Below are positions 25,586 to 34,958 of a stretch of 45,671 nucleotides of DNA, in pieces (within the stretch, counting starts at the first letter, position 1; every line of letters starts with the position of its first letter). A model generated the notes under the pieces. That model saw only the letters and a list, made by a program, of their open reading frames with translations, was not told the DNA's origin and did not search any database. A program made the position numbers and the translations under genes. Location: NCBI RefSeq assembly GCF_900070205.1, contig NZ_FAOO01000001.1, positions 188,010 to 233,680 of the forward strand, read 5' to 3'. Origin of the DNA: Candidatus Thermokryptus mobilis (GTDB taxonomy: Bacteria; Bacteroidota; Ignavibacteria; Kryptoniales; Kryptoniaceae).

Positions 25586-26125
25586 CTACTTACCAGCTGA
25601 CTTTCCTGCCTTCATTCTTATAACTTCGCCCTCGTAGCGAATCCCTTTGCCTTTGTATGGCTCAGGGGGTCTGAAAGAACGAATTTTCGCCGCAACCTGC
25701 CCAACAAGTTGCTTGTCAATACCACTTACAACTATATTCGTCGGCTGCGGAACCTCAACCTTCACACCATCAGGTGGAATAAAAATTATCGGATGGGAAT
25801 AACCCAGATAAAGAACCAACGCCTTCCCTTTCAACTCAGCCCTGTATCCAATGCCGACTATCTCAAGCTTTTTAGTATAACCTTCCGTGACCCCAACAAT
25901 CATATTATTTATCAACGATCTCCACAATCCATGAAGCGCCTTATCAATTCTCGTATCGCTTTTCCTCTTAACCAAAATTTGATCAGAACTAATTTCAACC
26001 TCTATCCTCGGATGAACTTGAGCTGTAAGCTCACCTTTGGGACCTGAAACCTTTATAACGCCATTGCTTTTTTCAACCTTGACACCTTTAGGTATCGGTA
26101 TCGGCTTCCTACCAACTCTTGACAT
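25586..26125 (-). CDS. rplF: 50S ribosomal protein L6
   Basis: A 179-residue L6 made of two related alpha/beta domains near the factor-binding site. Start MSRVGRKPIPIPKGVKVEKS; then KVSGPKGELT, HGLWRSLINNMIVGVTEGYT, KKLEIVGIGYRAELKGKALV and the C-terminal IRSFRPPEPYKGKGIRYEGE. It is complete. Upstream, instead of rpsH directly, is the inserted coiled-coil membrane protein gene, 16 bases away; downstream is a structured 76-base gap before rplR. Confidence 0.98.
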   Translation of the reverse strand: MSRVGRKPIPIPKGVKVEKSNGVIKVSGPKGELTAQVHPRIEVEISSDQILVKRKSDTRIDKALHGLWRSLINNMIVGVTEGYTKKLEIVGIGYRAELKGKALVLYLGYSHPIIFIPPDGVKVEVPQPTNIVVSGIDKQLVGQVAAKIRSFRPPEPYKGKGIRYEGEVIRMKAGKSAGK

Positions 26126-26141
26126 TTTCTTAACCGAAAAT

Positions 26142-26537
26142 TTATTTTAAACCAAAACTTAAGATTTCCCATATCACAGCTACAACTACCGCTGTATATG
26201 CGATTGTTGTCCCGACCATCCGCCTGATTAAACTTACCTTTGAACTTTCTATCCTATCTATCAACCCGTTTCTCAAAGCCTCATTCTCATCTTTCAATCC
26301 ACCCCTTGAAGATTCAATCTCACTTCTCACAAATTCAATTCTTCCTATTAAATCACTCTTTGTCATTTCCATTCTCTCAATCATCTCGCTACGCAAAGTT
26401 CCGATTTTCTCCATCAAATCTGTTTTATCCCTTTCCGTCTTTTCATATAAAATTTCTCTGACATCGCTTATCACTCCATCATATAAACCTTCAAGTCGCG
26501 AGACCCTTTCTGCTAATTCTTCAAGTGTAGTTGACAT
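26142..26537 (-). CDS. Hendecad coiled-coil, tail-anchored membrane protein inserted in the spc operon
   Basis: A 131-residue protein without a ribosomal-protein signature. Residues 4-20 form a short amphipathic helix (TLEELAERVSRLEGLYD). Residues 37-106 are a coiled coil with 11-residue spacing: Leu41/Met52/Leu63/Ile74 and Val70/Leu81/Leu92/Leu103, with repeated endings LRSE, TKSD and VRSE. Residues 108-127 form one membrane helix (MVGTTIAYTAVVVAVIWEIL), followed by a four-residue tail. Similar small coiled-coil plus membrane-helix proteins are frequent in thermophiles, without a known role. It lies between rpsH (26-base gap) and rplF (16-base gap), positions that are adjacent in nearly all bacteria, and shares their strand and base composition. 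GAGA lies upstream of the ATG. The function is unknown; a link to membrane-bound ribosomes is only speculation. Confidence 0.82.
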   Translation of the reverse strand: MSTTLEELAERVSRLEGLYDGVISDVREILYEKTERDKTDLMEKIGTLRSEMIERMEMTKSDLIGRIEFVRSEIESSRGGLKDENEALRNGLIDRIESSKVSLIRRMVGTTIAYTAVVVAVIWEILSFGLK

Positions 26538-26563
26538 TGAAATTTCTCACTTGTTTTTACTTT

Positions 26564-26959
26564 TCACCAAACATAACATATAACTTCTCCGCCGACTCTC
26601 TCCTTCCTCGCACGCCTATCGGTCATAACTCCTTTTGAGGTTGACAGAATAGCAATCCCGAGTCCATTCAAAACCCTCGGAATTTCCTCAACACCAACAT
26701 AAATCCTTCTTCCCGGTTTACTAACGCGGACAAGGTTCGTAATTGCTGGCTCACCGTCCTCTGCGTACTTCAAATAAATCCGCAAAATTCCTTGTTTCCC
26801 ATCTTCAATAACCTCATATCCATTTATAAACTTTTGCTCAAGCAAAATCTGAGCTATCGCTCTCTTAAGCTTTGAAGAAGGGGCTTCAACAACCTTATGT
26901 CTTGCTCTAACAGCATTTCTAATTCTCGTCAGGAAATCCGCAATTGGATCTGTCATCAT
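26564..26959 (-). CDS. rpsH: 30S ribosomal protein S8
   Basis: A 131-residue S8, a primary 16S rRNA binder. [20 protein letters not shown], the linker [20 protein letters not shown], and the C-terminal [40 protein letters not shown] and GGEVICYVW are intact. Two ATG codons stand in tandem at the start; the second (26956) has better spacing from AAGGA and matches the family, so the first Met may not be used. In E. coli S8 represses the spc operon at rplE; no such target was identified here. Confidence 0.98.
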   Translation of the reverse strand: MMTDPIADFLTRIRNAVRARHKVVEAPSSKLKRAIAQILLEQKFINGYEVIEDGKQGILRIYLKYAEDGEPAITNLVRVSKPGRRIYVGVEEIPRVLNGLGIAILSTSKGVMTDRRARKERVGGEVICYVW

Positions 26960-26981
26960 AGATTCCTTAAACTGTTAATTT

Positions 26982-27167
26982 TTACCAACTTGCTTTTCTA
27001 ACGCCAGGGATTTTCCCCTCAAGCGCTAATTTTCTAAAACAAATCCTGCAAAGCCCGAACTTTCTGTAATAACCTCTAGGTCTTCCACAAATTGAACAAC
27101 GATTTCTTTTTCTCACCTTATACTTCGGTTCTCTTTTCGCCTTTTGAATTGATGCCTTGCGTGCCAA
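26982..27167 (-). CDS. rpsN: 30S ribosomal protein S14, zinc-binding type (type Z)
   Basis: The short 61-residue S14 form. [20 protein letters not shown] with CF completes a CxxC...CxxC zinc site, followed by [18 protein letters not shown]. It starts 23 bases after the rplE stop and ends 22 bases before rpsH. The zinc form agrees with Cys-containing S4, L24 and L36 in this cluster, which suggests that the organism did not need to replace zinc ribosomal proteins here. Confidence 0.98.
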   Translation of the reverse strand: MARKASIQKAKREPKYKVRKRNRCSICGRPRGYYRKFGLCRICFRKLALEGKIPGVRKASW

Positions 27168-27190
27168 ATTAATCTCTTTAAATTTTGTTT

Positions 27191-27832
27191 TTATGCAACC
27201 GCTTTCTCTTCAACAACAACTTCCCGTTTCCTAAACGGCATACCAAACAATCTCAACAGCTCATACGCCTCTTCATCTGTTTTCGCAGTCGTAACAATAG
27301 TAATATCCATTCCGAAAATCCTCTCAACTTCATCAACATTTATTTCAGGGAAAATTATATGTTCCTTAATCCCAAGGGTATAATTCCCTCTCCCATCAAA
27401 CGATTTATCCGACAAACCGCGAAAATCCCTTATCCTCGGAATAGCTGCATTTATCAATCTATCAAGGAACTCATACATACGCTCGCGCCTCAAAGTTACC
27501 TTGCATCCAATAGCCATACCAGCTCTTAACTTAAAGTTTGAAATTGACTTCTTTGCTCTTCTTATAACTGGCTGTTGTCCGGTTATCTTCGCTAACTCTT
27601 TCATCGCCATCTCAAGCAATTTCGGGTCCTGGGTTGCTTGACCAACTCCCATATTGACAACAATTTTAACAAGGCGAGGAACTTGCATCACACTCTTATA
27701 GCCAAACTTCTTCATCATCTCAGGTATTATGACATCACGATACAATTTCTTCAACCTCGGGACAACTTTTTCCTGAGTTTCCTCAACTTCTTGTATTTCT
27801 TGCTCTTGTTTTTTCTTTTTTTCCTTTGCCAT
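27191..27832 (-). CDS. rplE: 50S ribosomal protein L5
   Basis: A 213-residue L5, which binds 5S rRNA and contacts P-site tRNA. The core runs from [20 protein letters not shown] through [47 protein letters not shown]-like [15 protein letters not shown] and [20 protein letters not shown] to LLRLFGMPF. Usual L5 is about 180 residues. Here an N-terminal extension of about 23 charged residues (Lys, Glu, Gln) and a short acidic C-terminal tail add the rest. Confidence 0.98.
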   Translation of the reverse strand: MAKEKKKKQEQEIQEVEETQEKVVPRLKKLYRDVIIPEMMKKFGYKSVMQVPRLVKIVVNMGVGQATQDPKLLEMAMKELAKITGQQPVIRRAKKSISNFKLRAGMAIGCKVTLRRERMYEFLDRLINAAIPRIRDFRGLSDKSFDGRGNYTLGIKEHIIFPEINVDEVERIFGMDITIVTTAKTDEEAYELLRLFGMPFRKREVVVEEKAVA

Positions 27833-27856
27833 CTTTCAAAATCCTAAATTTTTTAA

Positions 27857-28177
27857 TTAAAACATTTCACCACACTTTTTACAAACTCTCATCTTTGCCT
27901 TTTTACCGTCACTTGAGACAAGTTTTGTATGACCAACCCTTGTCGCCTGACCGCACTTTGGACATACAAGCATCACATTTGAAACATGAATTGGTGCCTC
28001 CATTTCAATTATTCCACCCTGCGGATATTTCGGCGACTTTCGCACATGCTTTTTAACAATGTTCACACCCTCAACAAGGACTCTTTCCCTTTCGGGGAAA
28101 ACTTTTAAAACTTTACCAATTTTACCCTTGTAATTTCCAGCGATTACTTTTACAACATCGTTTTTCTTAATGTTCAT
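27857..28177 (-). CDS. rplX: 50S ribosomal protein L24
   Basis: A 106-residue L24, an assembly initiator of the 50S subunit with a KOW fold: [40 protein letters not shown] and [20 protein letters not shown]. The C-terminal part holds CxxC pairs (CPKCG and CKKCGEMF), giving the zinc-ribbon form common in bacterial L24. GGGAGAGG lies ahead of the ATG. Confidence 0.98.
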   Translation of the reverse strand: MNIKKNDVVKVIAGNYKGKIGKVLKVFPERERVLVEGVNIVKKHVRKSPKYPQGGIIEMEAPIHVSNVMLVCPKCGQATRVGHTKLVSSDGKKAKMRVCKKCGEMF

Positions 28178-28198
28178 CCTCTCCCAAAAATTAAATTT

Positions 28199-28567
28199 TT
28201 ATATGACTTCAGGTGCAAGCGAAATAATTTTCATAAACTGCTTCTCCCTTAACTCCCTCGCAACGGGTCCGAAAATTCTTGTTCCTCTCGGCTCACCATA
28301 TTTGTCAAGTAAAACAACAGCGTTTTCATCAAATCTGACATATGAGCCATCCTTTCTTCTTATTTCCTTTTTTGTACGAACGACGACAGCCCTTGTCACT
28401 TCTCCTTTTTTAATTGGCGCTCCTGGGATTGCGCTCTTGACTGAGACAACTATTATGTCTCCAACCGTTGCTGTTAATCTTTGATGTTGACCTATAATTC
28501 CGATGCAACGGACCTTCTTAGCGCCTGAATTATCCGCCACCACAAGGTCAGTTTCTCTTCTTATCAT
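28199..28567 (-). CDS. rplN: 50S ribosomal protein L14
   Basis: A 122-residue L14 at the subunit interface. [80 protein letters not shown] and [20 protein letters not shown] show a complete, highly conserved protein. It lies 15 bases after rpsQ and 21 before rplX. Confidence 0.99.
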   Translation of the reverse strand: MIRRETDLVVADNSGAKKVRCIGIIGQHQRLTATVGDIIVVSVKSAIPGAPIKKGEVTRAVVVRTKKEIRRKDGSYVRFDENAVVLLDKYGEPRGTRIFGPVARELREKQFMKIISLAPEVI

Positions 28568-28582
28568 AGCAAATCCAGAATT

Positions 28583-28888
28583 TTATTTTGCCCTTTGGAT
28601 TATTTCAACAAGACGCCACCTTTTATGCCTGCTCAAGGGTCTCGTTTCCATGATTTTAACAATATCACCGATATTACACTCGTTGTTCTCATCGTGTGCC
28701 ATAACCTTCGTCGTCCTCACATAAACCTTTTTATAAAGTGGGTGCATAACTTTCCTTTCAATAGCAACAACTATCGTCTTATTCATCTTGTTACTGACAA
28801 CTCTCCCAATTCTAACTTTCCTTTGTCCTCTCTTCGGTTTCTCAGGCTGTGTTTGCTCCTGTTGTTCTTGAATTCTCTCTTCGCTCAT
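28583..28888 (-). CDS. rpsQ: 30S ribosomal protein S17
   Basis: A 101-residue S17 with its OB fold: [40 protein letters not shown] and [20 protein letters not shown]. The family core is about 80 residues; the first 20 here (Glu, Gln and Pro rich) are an extension. The start is the ATG at 28888, overlapping the rpmC stop as ATGA. A TTG one codon earlier is not needed. Confidence 0.98.
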   Translation of the reverse strand: MSEERIQEQQEQTQPEKPKRGQRKVRIGRVVSNKMNKTIVVAIERKVMHPLYKKVYVRTTKVMAHDENNECNIGDIVKIMETRPLSRHKRWRLVEIIQRAK

Positions 28889-29106
28889 CAAGCAACCTTA
28901 CTTTTTGTTTTCTCCCTTTCAATTTCTCTCTCCCTTAAAATTGTCTTCATCCTCGCTATATCTTTGCGTATCATCTTAAAGCGATGTGGTTTCTCAAGTT
29001 GACCTAATGCTTTCTGAAACCTCAAATTAAAAAGTTCCTCCTCCAACTCCTTTATCCTTTGCTTTATTTCCTCATCGGAAAGCTGTCTTATTTCACTTGG
29101 TTTCAT
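28888..29106 (-). CDS. rpmC: 50S ribosomal protein L29
   Basis: A 72-residue two-helix protein next to the exit tunnel, where trigger factor and SRP dock. [20 protein letters not shown] and [20 protein letters not shown] followed by [16 protein letters not shown] match the family. The stop overlaps rpsQ by the ATGA arrangement, so the two are coupled. Confidence 0.98.
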   Translation of the reverse strand: MKPSEIRQLSDEEIKQRIKELEEELFNLRFQKALGQLEKPHRFKMIRKDIARMKTILREREIEREKTKSKVA

Positions 29107-29129
29107 CTCAATGTTATAAAATTTTATTT

Positions 29130-29549
29130 TTAACCGCCTGTTTCCATTCTCGCAACAAACTTCGTCTTTATAGGCAACTTATCAGCTGCAAGTTTCAATG
29201 CTTCCTCAGCCACATCCCTGCTAACTCCACTGATTTCAAACATTATCCTACCTGGTTTTACAACAGCGACCCAACCTTCAACATTTCCTTTTCCCTTTCC
29301 CATACGTGTCTCAGCTGGTTTCTTTGTGTATGGTTTATCTGGGAAAATTCTAATCCAAATCTTTCCGCCTCTTTTTAATGTCCTTGAAATTGCAACACGA
29401 GCCGCTTCTATCTGCTTATTTGTGATCCAAGCTGGCTCAAGCGCCTTTAAGCCGTAATCTCCAAAAGCAAGGGTTGAAGCCCGATATGATTTACCCTTCA
29501 AACGACCTCTCTGTTGTTTCCTATATTTAGTCCTGCTTGGCATTAACAT
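29130..29549 (-). CDS. rplP: 50S ribosomal protein L16
   Basis: A 139-residue L16 near the peptidyl-transferase and A-site tRNA elbow. [80 protein letters not shown] and [17 protein letters not shown] are canonical. The Arg hydroxylated by YcfD-type enzymes in some bacteria lies in the conserved RMGKGKG segment context. Confidence 0.99.
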   Translation of the reverse strand: MLMPSRTKYRKQQRGRLKGKSYRASTLAFGDYGLKALEPAWITNKQIEAARVAISRTLKRGGKIWIRIFPDKPYTKKPAETRMGKGKGNVEGWVAVVKPGRIMFEISGVSRDVAEEALKLAADKLPIKTKFVARMETGG

Positions 29550-29574
29550 AACCTTAAAACCTCACAAATTAATT

Positions 29575-30219
29575 TTAACGAAGTTGAACTCTCTTTCCTA
29601 AAACCTCTCCCTTGAAAATCCAAACCTTAACACCAATTTTCCCATAAATCGTCAACGCTTCTGCAATTGCAAAATCAATGTCCGCCCTTATCGTATGCAG
29701 TGGAACTCTTCCTTCAAGATACCACTCACTTCTTGCAATTTCAGCCCCAGCCAATCTTCCCGAACACATCACCTTAATTCCCTGTGCTCCCATCCTCATA
29801 GCAGCTGTAACTGCTGCTTTCATCGCCCTCCTATAAGAAACCCTGTTTTCAATTTGAGCTGCTATCGCCTCAGCCACAAGGTAAGCATCAAGTTCGGGAC
29901 GCTTAATCTCAACAACTTCAATTTTAACTTCCTTTTTGGTCAAATGCTTCAACTCCGCCTGCAATTCGTCTATATCTTTTCCACCCTTACCTATAACCAT
30001 TCCCGGTCTTGACGTATGAACCTTAATCTCAATTTGCCTTGTCTTCCTGTCAATTATAATTCTTGAAACACCGCTTCTTTTGAGACGAGCCCTCAGGTAA
30101 TTCTGAATCATTATATCCTCTTGAAGCTTTTCAGCGAAGTTCTTATCATCAAACCAATGAGCATCCCAATCCCTTATGATTCCAAGCCGAAAACCTATCG
30201 GGTGTGTTTTCTGTCCCAA
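29575..30219 (-). CDS. rpsC: 30S ribosomal protein S3
   Basis: A 214-residue S3 at the mRNA entry channel. MGQKTHPIGFRLGIIRDWDA, the KH domain with HTSRPGMVIGKGGKDIDELQ, and the C-terminal domain with RRAMKAAVTAAMRMGAQGIK and LAGAEIARSEWYLEGRVPLH are complete. The C-terminus is short, ending KGEVLGKRVQLR, without the long tail found in some species. Confidence 0.99.
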   Translation of the reverse strand: MGQKTHPIGFRLGIIRDWDAHWFDDKNFAEKLQEDIMIQNYLRARLKRSGVSRIIIDRKTRQIEIKVHTSRPGMVIGKGGKDIDELQAELKHLTKKEVKIEVVEIKRPELDAYLVAEAIAAQIENRVSYRRAMKAAVTAAMRMGAQGIKVMCSGRLAGAEIARSEWYLEGRVPLHTIRADIDFAIAEALTIYGKIGVKVWIFKGEVLGKRVQLR

Positions 30220-30234
30220 GACGCCTCCACCTTG

Positions 30235-30609
30235 CTACTTTGTTTTTGATTTGTTCTTTTCTCTTTCAGATTTTTCAGCAACAACTATAGTCAAATGATT
30301 GCTTCTTCTTCTGATGATATAAGCCCTCCCAAATGGAGCTGGCAAAATTCTCTTCAACATTGGTCCAGGGTCAACATATGCTGCTTTGACATAAAGGTCC
30401 GATAAATCAACTCTCCTTTCTGTCTCCTTGTTCATGAAATTCGCAACCGCAGAGCGTAAAACTTTTTCCGCAATTTTAGCCGCGCGCTTCGGAGTGTAAT
30501 GTAAAATGTTCAATGCCTCATCAACTGACTTACCTCGTATAAGGTCAATCACAACTCTCATCTTCCTTGGAGAAGATGGTATATACCTTGCCACTGCCTT
30601 CGCTTCCAT
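30235..30609 (-). CDS. rplV: 50S ribosomal protein L22
   Basis: A 124-residue L22 lining the exit tunnel; its loop is the macrolide-sensing constriction. ARYIPSSPRKMRVVIDLIRG, VDEALNILHYTPKRAAKIAE, KAAYVDPGPMLKRILPAPFG and RAYIIRRRSNHLTIVVAEKS cover the fold and the loop. The C-terminus adds about ten Lys/Glu residues. Confidence 0.98.
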   Translation of the reverse strand: MEAKAVARYIPSSPRKMRVVIDLIRGKSVDEALNILHYTPKRAAKIAEKVLRSAVANFMNKETERRVDLSDLYVKAAYVDPGPMLKRILPAPFGRAYIIRRRSNHLTIVVAEKSEREKNKSKTK

Positions 30610-30623
30610 TTCTATGTCCGAAT

Positions 30624-30914
30624 TTACTTTTTCATTTTACTTGCTTTTTCCGCCTTTGTCCCAGGATGACCTCTAAAGGTTCGCGTTGGAGCAAACTCAC
30701 CGAGTTTATGTCCAACCATATTTTCGGTTATATAAACTGGAATGAACTGTTTCCCATTGTGAACCGCAAATGTAAAGCCAACGAATTCCGGGATTATAGT
30801 GCAATCACGCGCCCAGGTCTTTATAACTTTCTTCTGACCCGTCTTTAACATCTCTTGAACTTTCTTTAAAAGTTTCTTATCAACATAAGGACCTTTTTTA
30901 AGCGAGCGAGCCAT
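30624..30914 (-). CDS. rpsS: 30S ribosomal protein S19
   Basis: A 96-residue S19 in the 30S head, partner of S13. [60 protein letters not shown] and [19 protein letters not shown] are all present. It follows rplB by 16 bases. Confidence 0.99.
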   Translation of the reverse strand: MARSLKKGPYVDKKLLKKVQEMLKTGQKKVIKTWARDCTIIPEFVGFTFAVHNGKQFIPVYITENMVGHKLGEFAPTRTFRGHPGTKAEKASKMKK

Positions 30915-30930
30915 ATTCTAAAAGTTCGGT

Positions 30931-31764
<834 letters not shown>

Positions 31765-31784
31765 TCCAATAGCTCCTCAATTTT

Positions 31785-32075
31785 TTAAATGTTCTCAAAT
31801 ATATCAATCTTATACCCTGGCTCAAGCACAACAATTGCCTTCTTCCAATCCCTACGCTTTCCTTCAAATCTCCCTCGCCTTGTCAACATAAACTTCCTCT
31901 TTCCCTTAACGATCATAGTACGAACCTTCTTAACCTTAACATTAAACCTTGCCTCAACCTCTTTCTTTATCTCAATCTTATTAGCATTCATCGCAACCTC
32001 AAAGACATACTGATTGTTCTCCCTCAAAATCGTTGATTTCTCCGTAACTATAGGTCTAATTAAAACACTTGGCAT
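31785..32075 (-). CDS. rplW: 50S ribosomal protein L23
   Basis: A 96-residue L23 at the tunnel exit, the docking site for trigger factor and SRP. VLIRPIVTEKSTILRENNQY, VFEVAMNANKIEIKKEVEAR, FNVKVKKVRTMIVKGKRKFM and GRFEGKRRDWKKAIVVL match the family. It lies between rplD and rplB, each about 20 bases away. Confidence 0.98.
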   Translation of the reverse strand: MPSVLIRPIVTEKSTILRENNQYVFEVAMNANKIEIKKEVEARFNVKVKKVRTMIVKGKRKFMLTRRGRFEGKRRDWKKAIVVLEPGYKIDIFENI

Positions 32076-32095
32076 TTTCTCTCAAAAATTAATTT

Positions 32096-32725
32096 TCACT
32101 CGGTAAATGTACTTTGCAAAACATCAACAGCGCTTTTTTGAATCAAGATCATTTGATTGTTCAAAATATCATATGTTGATGCCTTGTATGCTTCAAGGAT
32201 ATTAAGCCCTGGTATATTTCTCCCGGACTTATAAACATTAACATCTGTCTTCGCTGTCAAAAGCAAAACCTTTTTATTCAAAAGATTGAACGCCTTTAAA
32301 ATCTCAATCATTTGTTTCGTTTTTGGCTGTTCAAATGTAAAGTCCTCAACAACTATAATTTGTTCATCTTTAAGCTTATACGATAGAGCCGACTTTCGTG
32401 CAAGCTGTTTAACTTTCTTCGGCAAATCCAGGGAATAATCCCTTGGAACGGGTCCGAAAACAGTTCCACCTCCAACCCACAAAGGCGATCTTATTGAACC
32501 AGCCCTTGCTCTACCTGTGTGCTTCTGTGGCCAGGGTTTCCTGCCACCGCCTCTGACTTCACCCCTAGTTTTCGTCTTATGTGTCCCTTGCCTTTGATTA
32601 GCAAGATATGCCTTGACAGCAAGATATATCGCATGGTCATTTGGCTTTATCTCAAAAATATCGGGTCTTAATTCAACAAATTCACCCGTTCTCGTTCCGT
32701 CAATTTTATAAACCTCAATCTTCAT
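32096..32725 (-). CDS. rplD: 50S ribosomal protein L4
   Basis: A 209-residue L4. The tunnel loop is clear: ANQRQGTHKTKTRGEVRGGG, RKPWPQKHTGRARAGSIRSP and LWVGGGTVFGPVPRDYSLDL. The globular part ends with YDILNNQMILIQKSAVDVLQ. In E. coli L4 represses the S10 operon; here rpsJ follows tuf by 14 bases, so there is no room for an S10-leader of that kind. Confidence 0.99.
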   Translation of the reverse strand: MKIEVYKIDGTRTGEFVELRPDIFEIKPNDHAIYLAVKAYLANQRQGTHKTKTRGEVRGGGRKPWPQKHTGRARAGSIRSPLWVGGGTVFGPVPRDYSLDLPKKVKQLARKSALSYKLKDEQIIVVEDFTFEQPKTKQMIEILKAFNLLNKKVLLLTAKTDVNVYKSGRNIPGLNILEAYKASTYDILNNQMILIQKSAVDVLQSTFTE

Positions 32726-32745
32726 CCCAATTTTTCACTTACTTT

Positions 32746-33387
32746 TTAAGTTAACTTAACTACCTTGACATAACTATTCTTCGCCCCCGGGACAGAGCCC
32801 TTAACAACAAGCAAATTCGCATCCGGTATCACCTCAACAACTTCAAGATTTCTCACCGTGACTTGCTCGTCTCCCATATGTCCTGCCATTCTTTGACCTT
32901 TAAATGTATGTGACGGGAAAGAGCTTGAACCAACTGAACCAGGAGCTCTATGTCTATCACTTTGACCGTGCGTTTTTGGACCCCCACCAAAACCATGTCT
33001 TTTGACAACTCCTTGAAAACCTTTACCTTTTGAGCGACCAGTAACCTTAACGATATCACCAACAGCAAAAATATCTTCAACCCTTATCTGATCGCCCGGC
33101 TTATACTTCCCTATATCAAAACCCTTAAACTCCTTTAGAACCCTCAAGAAAGGCGCACCTGCTTTCTTAAAGTGTCCTTGCAACGGCTTTGTGGTATGCT
33201 TCTCTTTCTTAAGTTCAAAACCAAGCTGTAACGCTTCATAGCCATCTTTTTCTTTCGTCTTCACCTGAACAACATAACAAGGTCCAACTTCAAGCACGGT
33301 ACATGGTATAGCAACGCCATTTTCACCAAAAATTGTAGTCATCCCAAGTTTTTTCCCTATTAAACCGACCATTTTCTCAGAAATCAT
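32746..33387 (-). CDS. rplC: 50S ribosomal protein L3
   Basis: A 213-residue L3 reaching toward the peptidyl-transferase centre. [60 protein letters not shown] and [20 protein letters not shown] are conserved, including the Gln of the GQRMAGH loop. The ATG at 33387 adds five residues before the usual start (ATG at 33372); neither has a strong ribosome-binding site. Confidence 0.98.
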   Translation of the reverse strand: MISEKMVGLIGKKLGMTTIFGENGVAIPCTVLEVGPCYVVQVKTKEKDGYEALQLGFELKKEKHTTKPLQGHFKKAGAPFLRVLKEFKGFDIGKYKPGDQIRVEDIFAVGDIVKVTGRSKGKGFQGVVKRHGFGGGPKTHGQSDRHRAPGSVGSSSFPSHTFKGQRMAGHMGDEQVTVRNLEVVEVIPDANLLVVKGSVPGAKNSYVKVVKLT

Positions 33388-33392
33388 TTTTT

Positions 33393-33704
33393 TTATGTCT
33401 TTATCTCTACCTCAACACCAGCTGGCAAATCAAGCCTTGTCAAAGCGTCCATCGTCTTAGCGTTCCAACTCAAAATATCAATCAAGCGCTTATGCGTTCT
33501 TATCTCAAACTGCTCTCGCGATTTCTTATCAACATGTGGAGACCTTAAAACAGTAAAGACCGAGCGCTTTGTCGGCAGGGGTATAGGCCCTGAGACAATA
33601 GCGCCCGTCTTCTTTACCTCCTTAACTATCTTCTCGGCTGACTTGTCAATTAGACGATGATCGTATGATTTCAGCTTTATTCGGATTCTCCTTTGCTGTG
33701 CCAT
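33393..33704 (-). CDS. rpsJ: 30S ribosomal protein S10 / transcription factor NusE
   Basis: A 103-residue S10, also NusE in antitermination complexes. [60 protein letters not shown] and [14 protein letters not shown] are complete. It directly follows tuf, joining the str and S10 operons. Confidence 0.99.
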   Translation of the reverse strand: MAQQRRIRIKLKSYDHRLIDKSAEKIVKEVKKTGAIVSGPIPLPTKRSVFTVLRSPHVDKKSREQFEIRTHKRLIDILSWNAKTMDALTRLDLPAGVEVEIKT

Positions 33705-33718
33705 CTTTGGAAATTTTT

Positions 33719-34930
33719 TTATTCAAGTATTTTTGTTACAACACCTGCACCAACCGTCTTACCTCCTTCACGAATAGCAAACCTCAATCCTTCCTCCATA
33801 GCAACCGGAGCAATCAACTCTATCGTCAACCTCACATTATCTCCTGGCATAACCATCTCATAACCCTCTGGCAATCCGACAATCGTCCCAGTGACATCCG
33901 TCGTCCTAAAATAAAACTGTGGTCTATAACCCTTATAAAACGGAGTATGACGACCGCCCTCTTCTTTTGAGAGAACATAAACCTCTGCCTCAAACTTCGT
34001 ATGCGGAGTTATGGTTCCAGGTGCAGCTATGACCATACCGCGCTCAAGTTCGTCTTTTTCAATACCACGCAAAAGCAAACCAACATTGTCCCCAGCAATC
34101 GCTTCATCAAGTTCCTTGCGGAACATTTCAATACCAGTGACAACCGTTTTCTTATGCTGTCCCAAACCGACAACTTCAACCTCATCACCGAGTTTAACTC
34201 TTCCTCTTTCAACACGTCCTGTTCCAACCGTCCCACGGCCAGTGATTGAGAAAACATCTTCAACAGGCATAAGGAACGGCTTATCAATATCGCGCTGTGG
34301 CAACGGGATATAGTTATCAATTGCATCAAGCAGTTGATAAATTGGCTGTAGATCAGGATGATCGGGTGTCGTCTCGGGCTTCATACCCGCCTCAAGCGCC
34401 TTCAATGCACTACCCCTGATAACAGGAACCTCATCGCCCGGGAACTCATACTTTTTCAAAAGGTCTCTTACCTCAAGCTCAACGAGGTCAAGAAGCTCAG
34501 GGTCATCAACCATATCAACCTTGTTCATAAAGACAACGATATATGGAACATTAACTTGCCTAGCAAGAAGGACATGTTCTCTGGTCTGAGGCATAACACC
34601 ATCATTTGCAGCCACAACGAGAATAGCACCGTCCATCTGTGCTGCTCCAGTTATCATGTTCTTAATATAGTCGGCGTGACCTGGGCAGTCAACATGGGCA
34701 TAATGTCTCTTTTCAGTTGAATACTCAACATGGGAAACAGCTATAGTAATTCCACGAGCCCTTTCCTCAGGAGCATTGTCAATTGATTCAAATGGCCTTG
34801 GCTGAGCAAGTCCTTTCTTCGCAAGCGCATAAGTTATCGCAGCGGTGAGAGTTGTCTTACCGTGATCAATATGACCTATTGTTCCAACATTAACATGAGG
34901 TTTGTCCCTTACAAATTTCTCCTTCGCCAT
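33719..34930 (-). CDS. tuf: Elongation factor Tu
   Basis: A 403-residue EF-Tu delivering aminoacyl-tRNA. G1 [10 protein letters not shown] (19-28), the switch [17 protein letters not shown]3 [21 protein letters not shown]4 NKVDMVDD and G5 [10 protein letters not shown] are seen, then beta domains II and III ending [16 protein letters not shown]. The length is eight or so residues above E. coli EF-Tu, with the extra residues in domain I. AAGGAG sits just before the ATG. Only this copy is in the window. Confidence 0.99.
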   Translation of the reverse strand: MAKEKFVRDKPHVNVGTIGHIDHGKTTLTAAITYALAKKGLAQPRPFESIDNAPEERARGITIAVSHVEYSTEKRHYAHVDCPGHADYIKNMITGAAQMDGAILVVAANDGVMPQTREHVLLARQVNVPYIVVFMNKVDMVDDPELLDLVELEVRDLLKKYEFPGDEVPVIRGSALKALEAGMKPETTPDHPDLQPIYQLLDAIDNYIPLPQRDIDKPFLMPVEDVFSITGRGTVGTGRVERGRVKLGDEVEVVGLGQHKKTVVTGIEMFRKELDEAIAGDNVGLLLRGIEKDELERGMVIAAPGTITPHTKFEAEVYVLSKEEGGRHTPFYKGYRPQFYFRTTDVTGTIVGLPEGYEMVMPGDNVRLTIELIAPVAMEEGLRFAIREGGKTVGAGVVTKILE

Positions 34931-34958
34931 AACTCCTTCTCTCCTTAATTTTTAGTTT

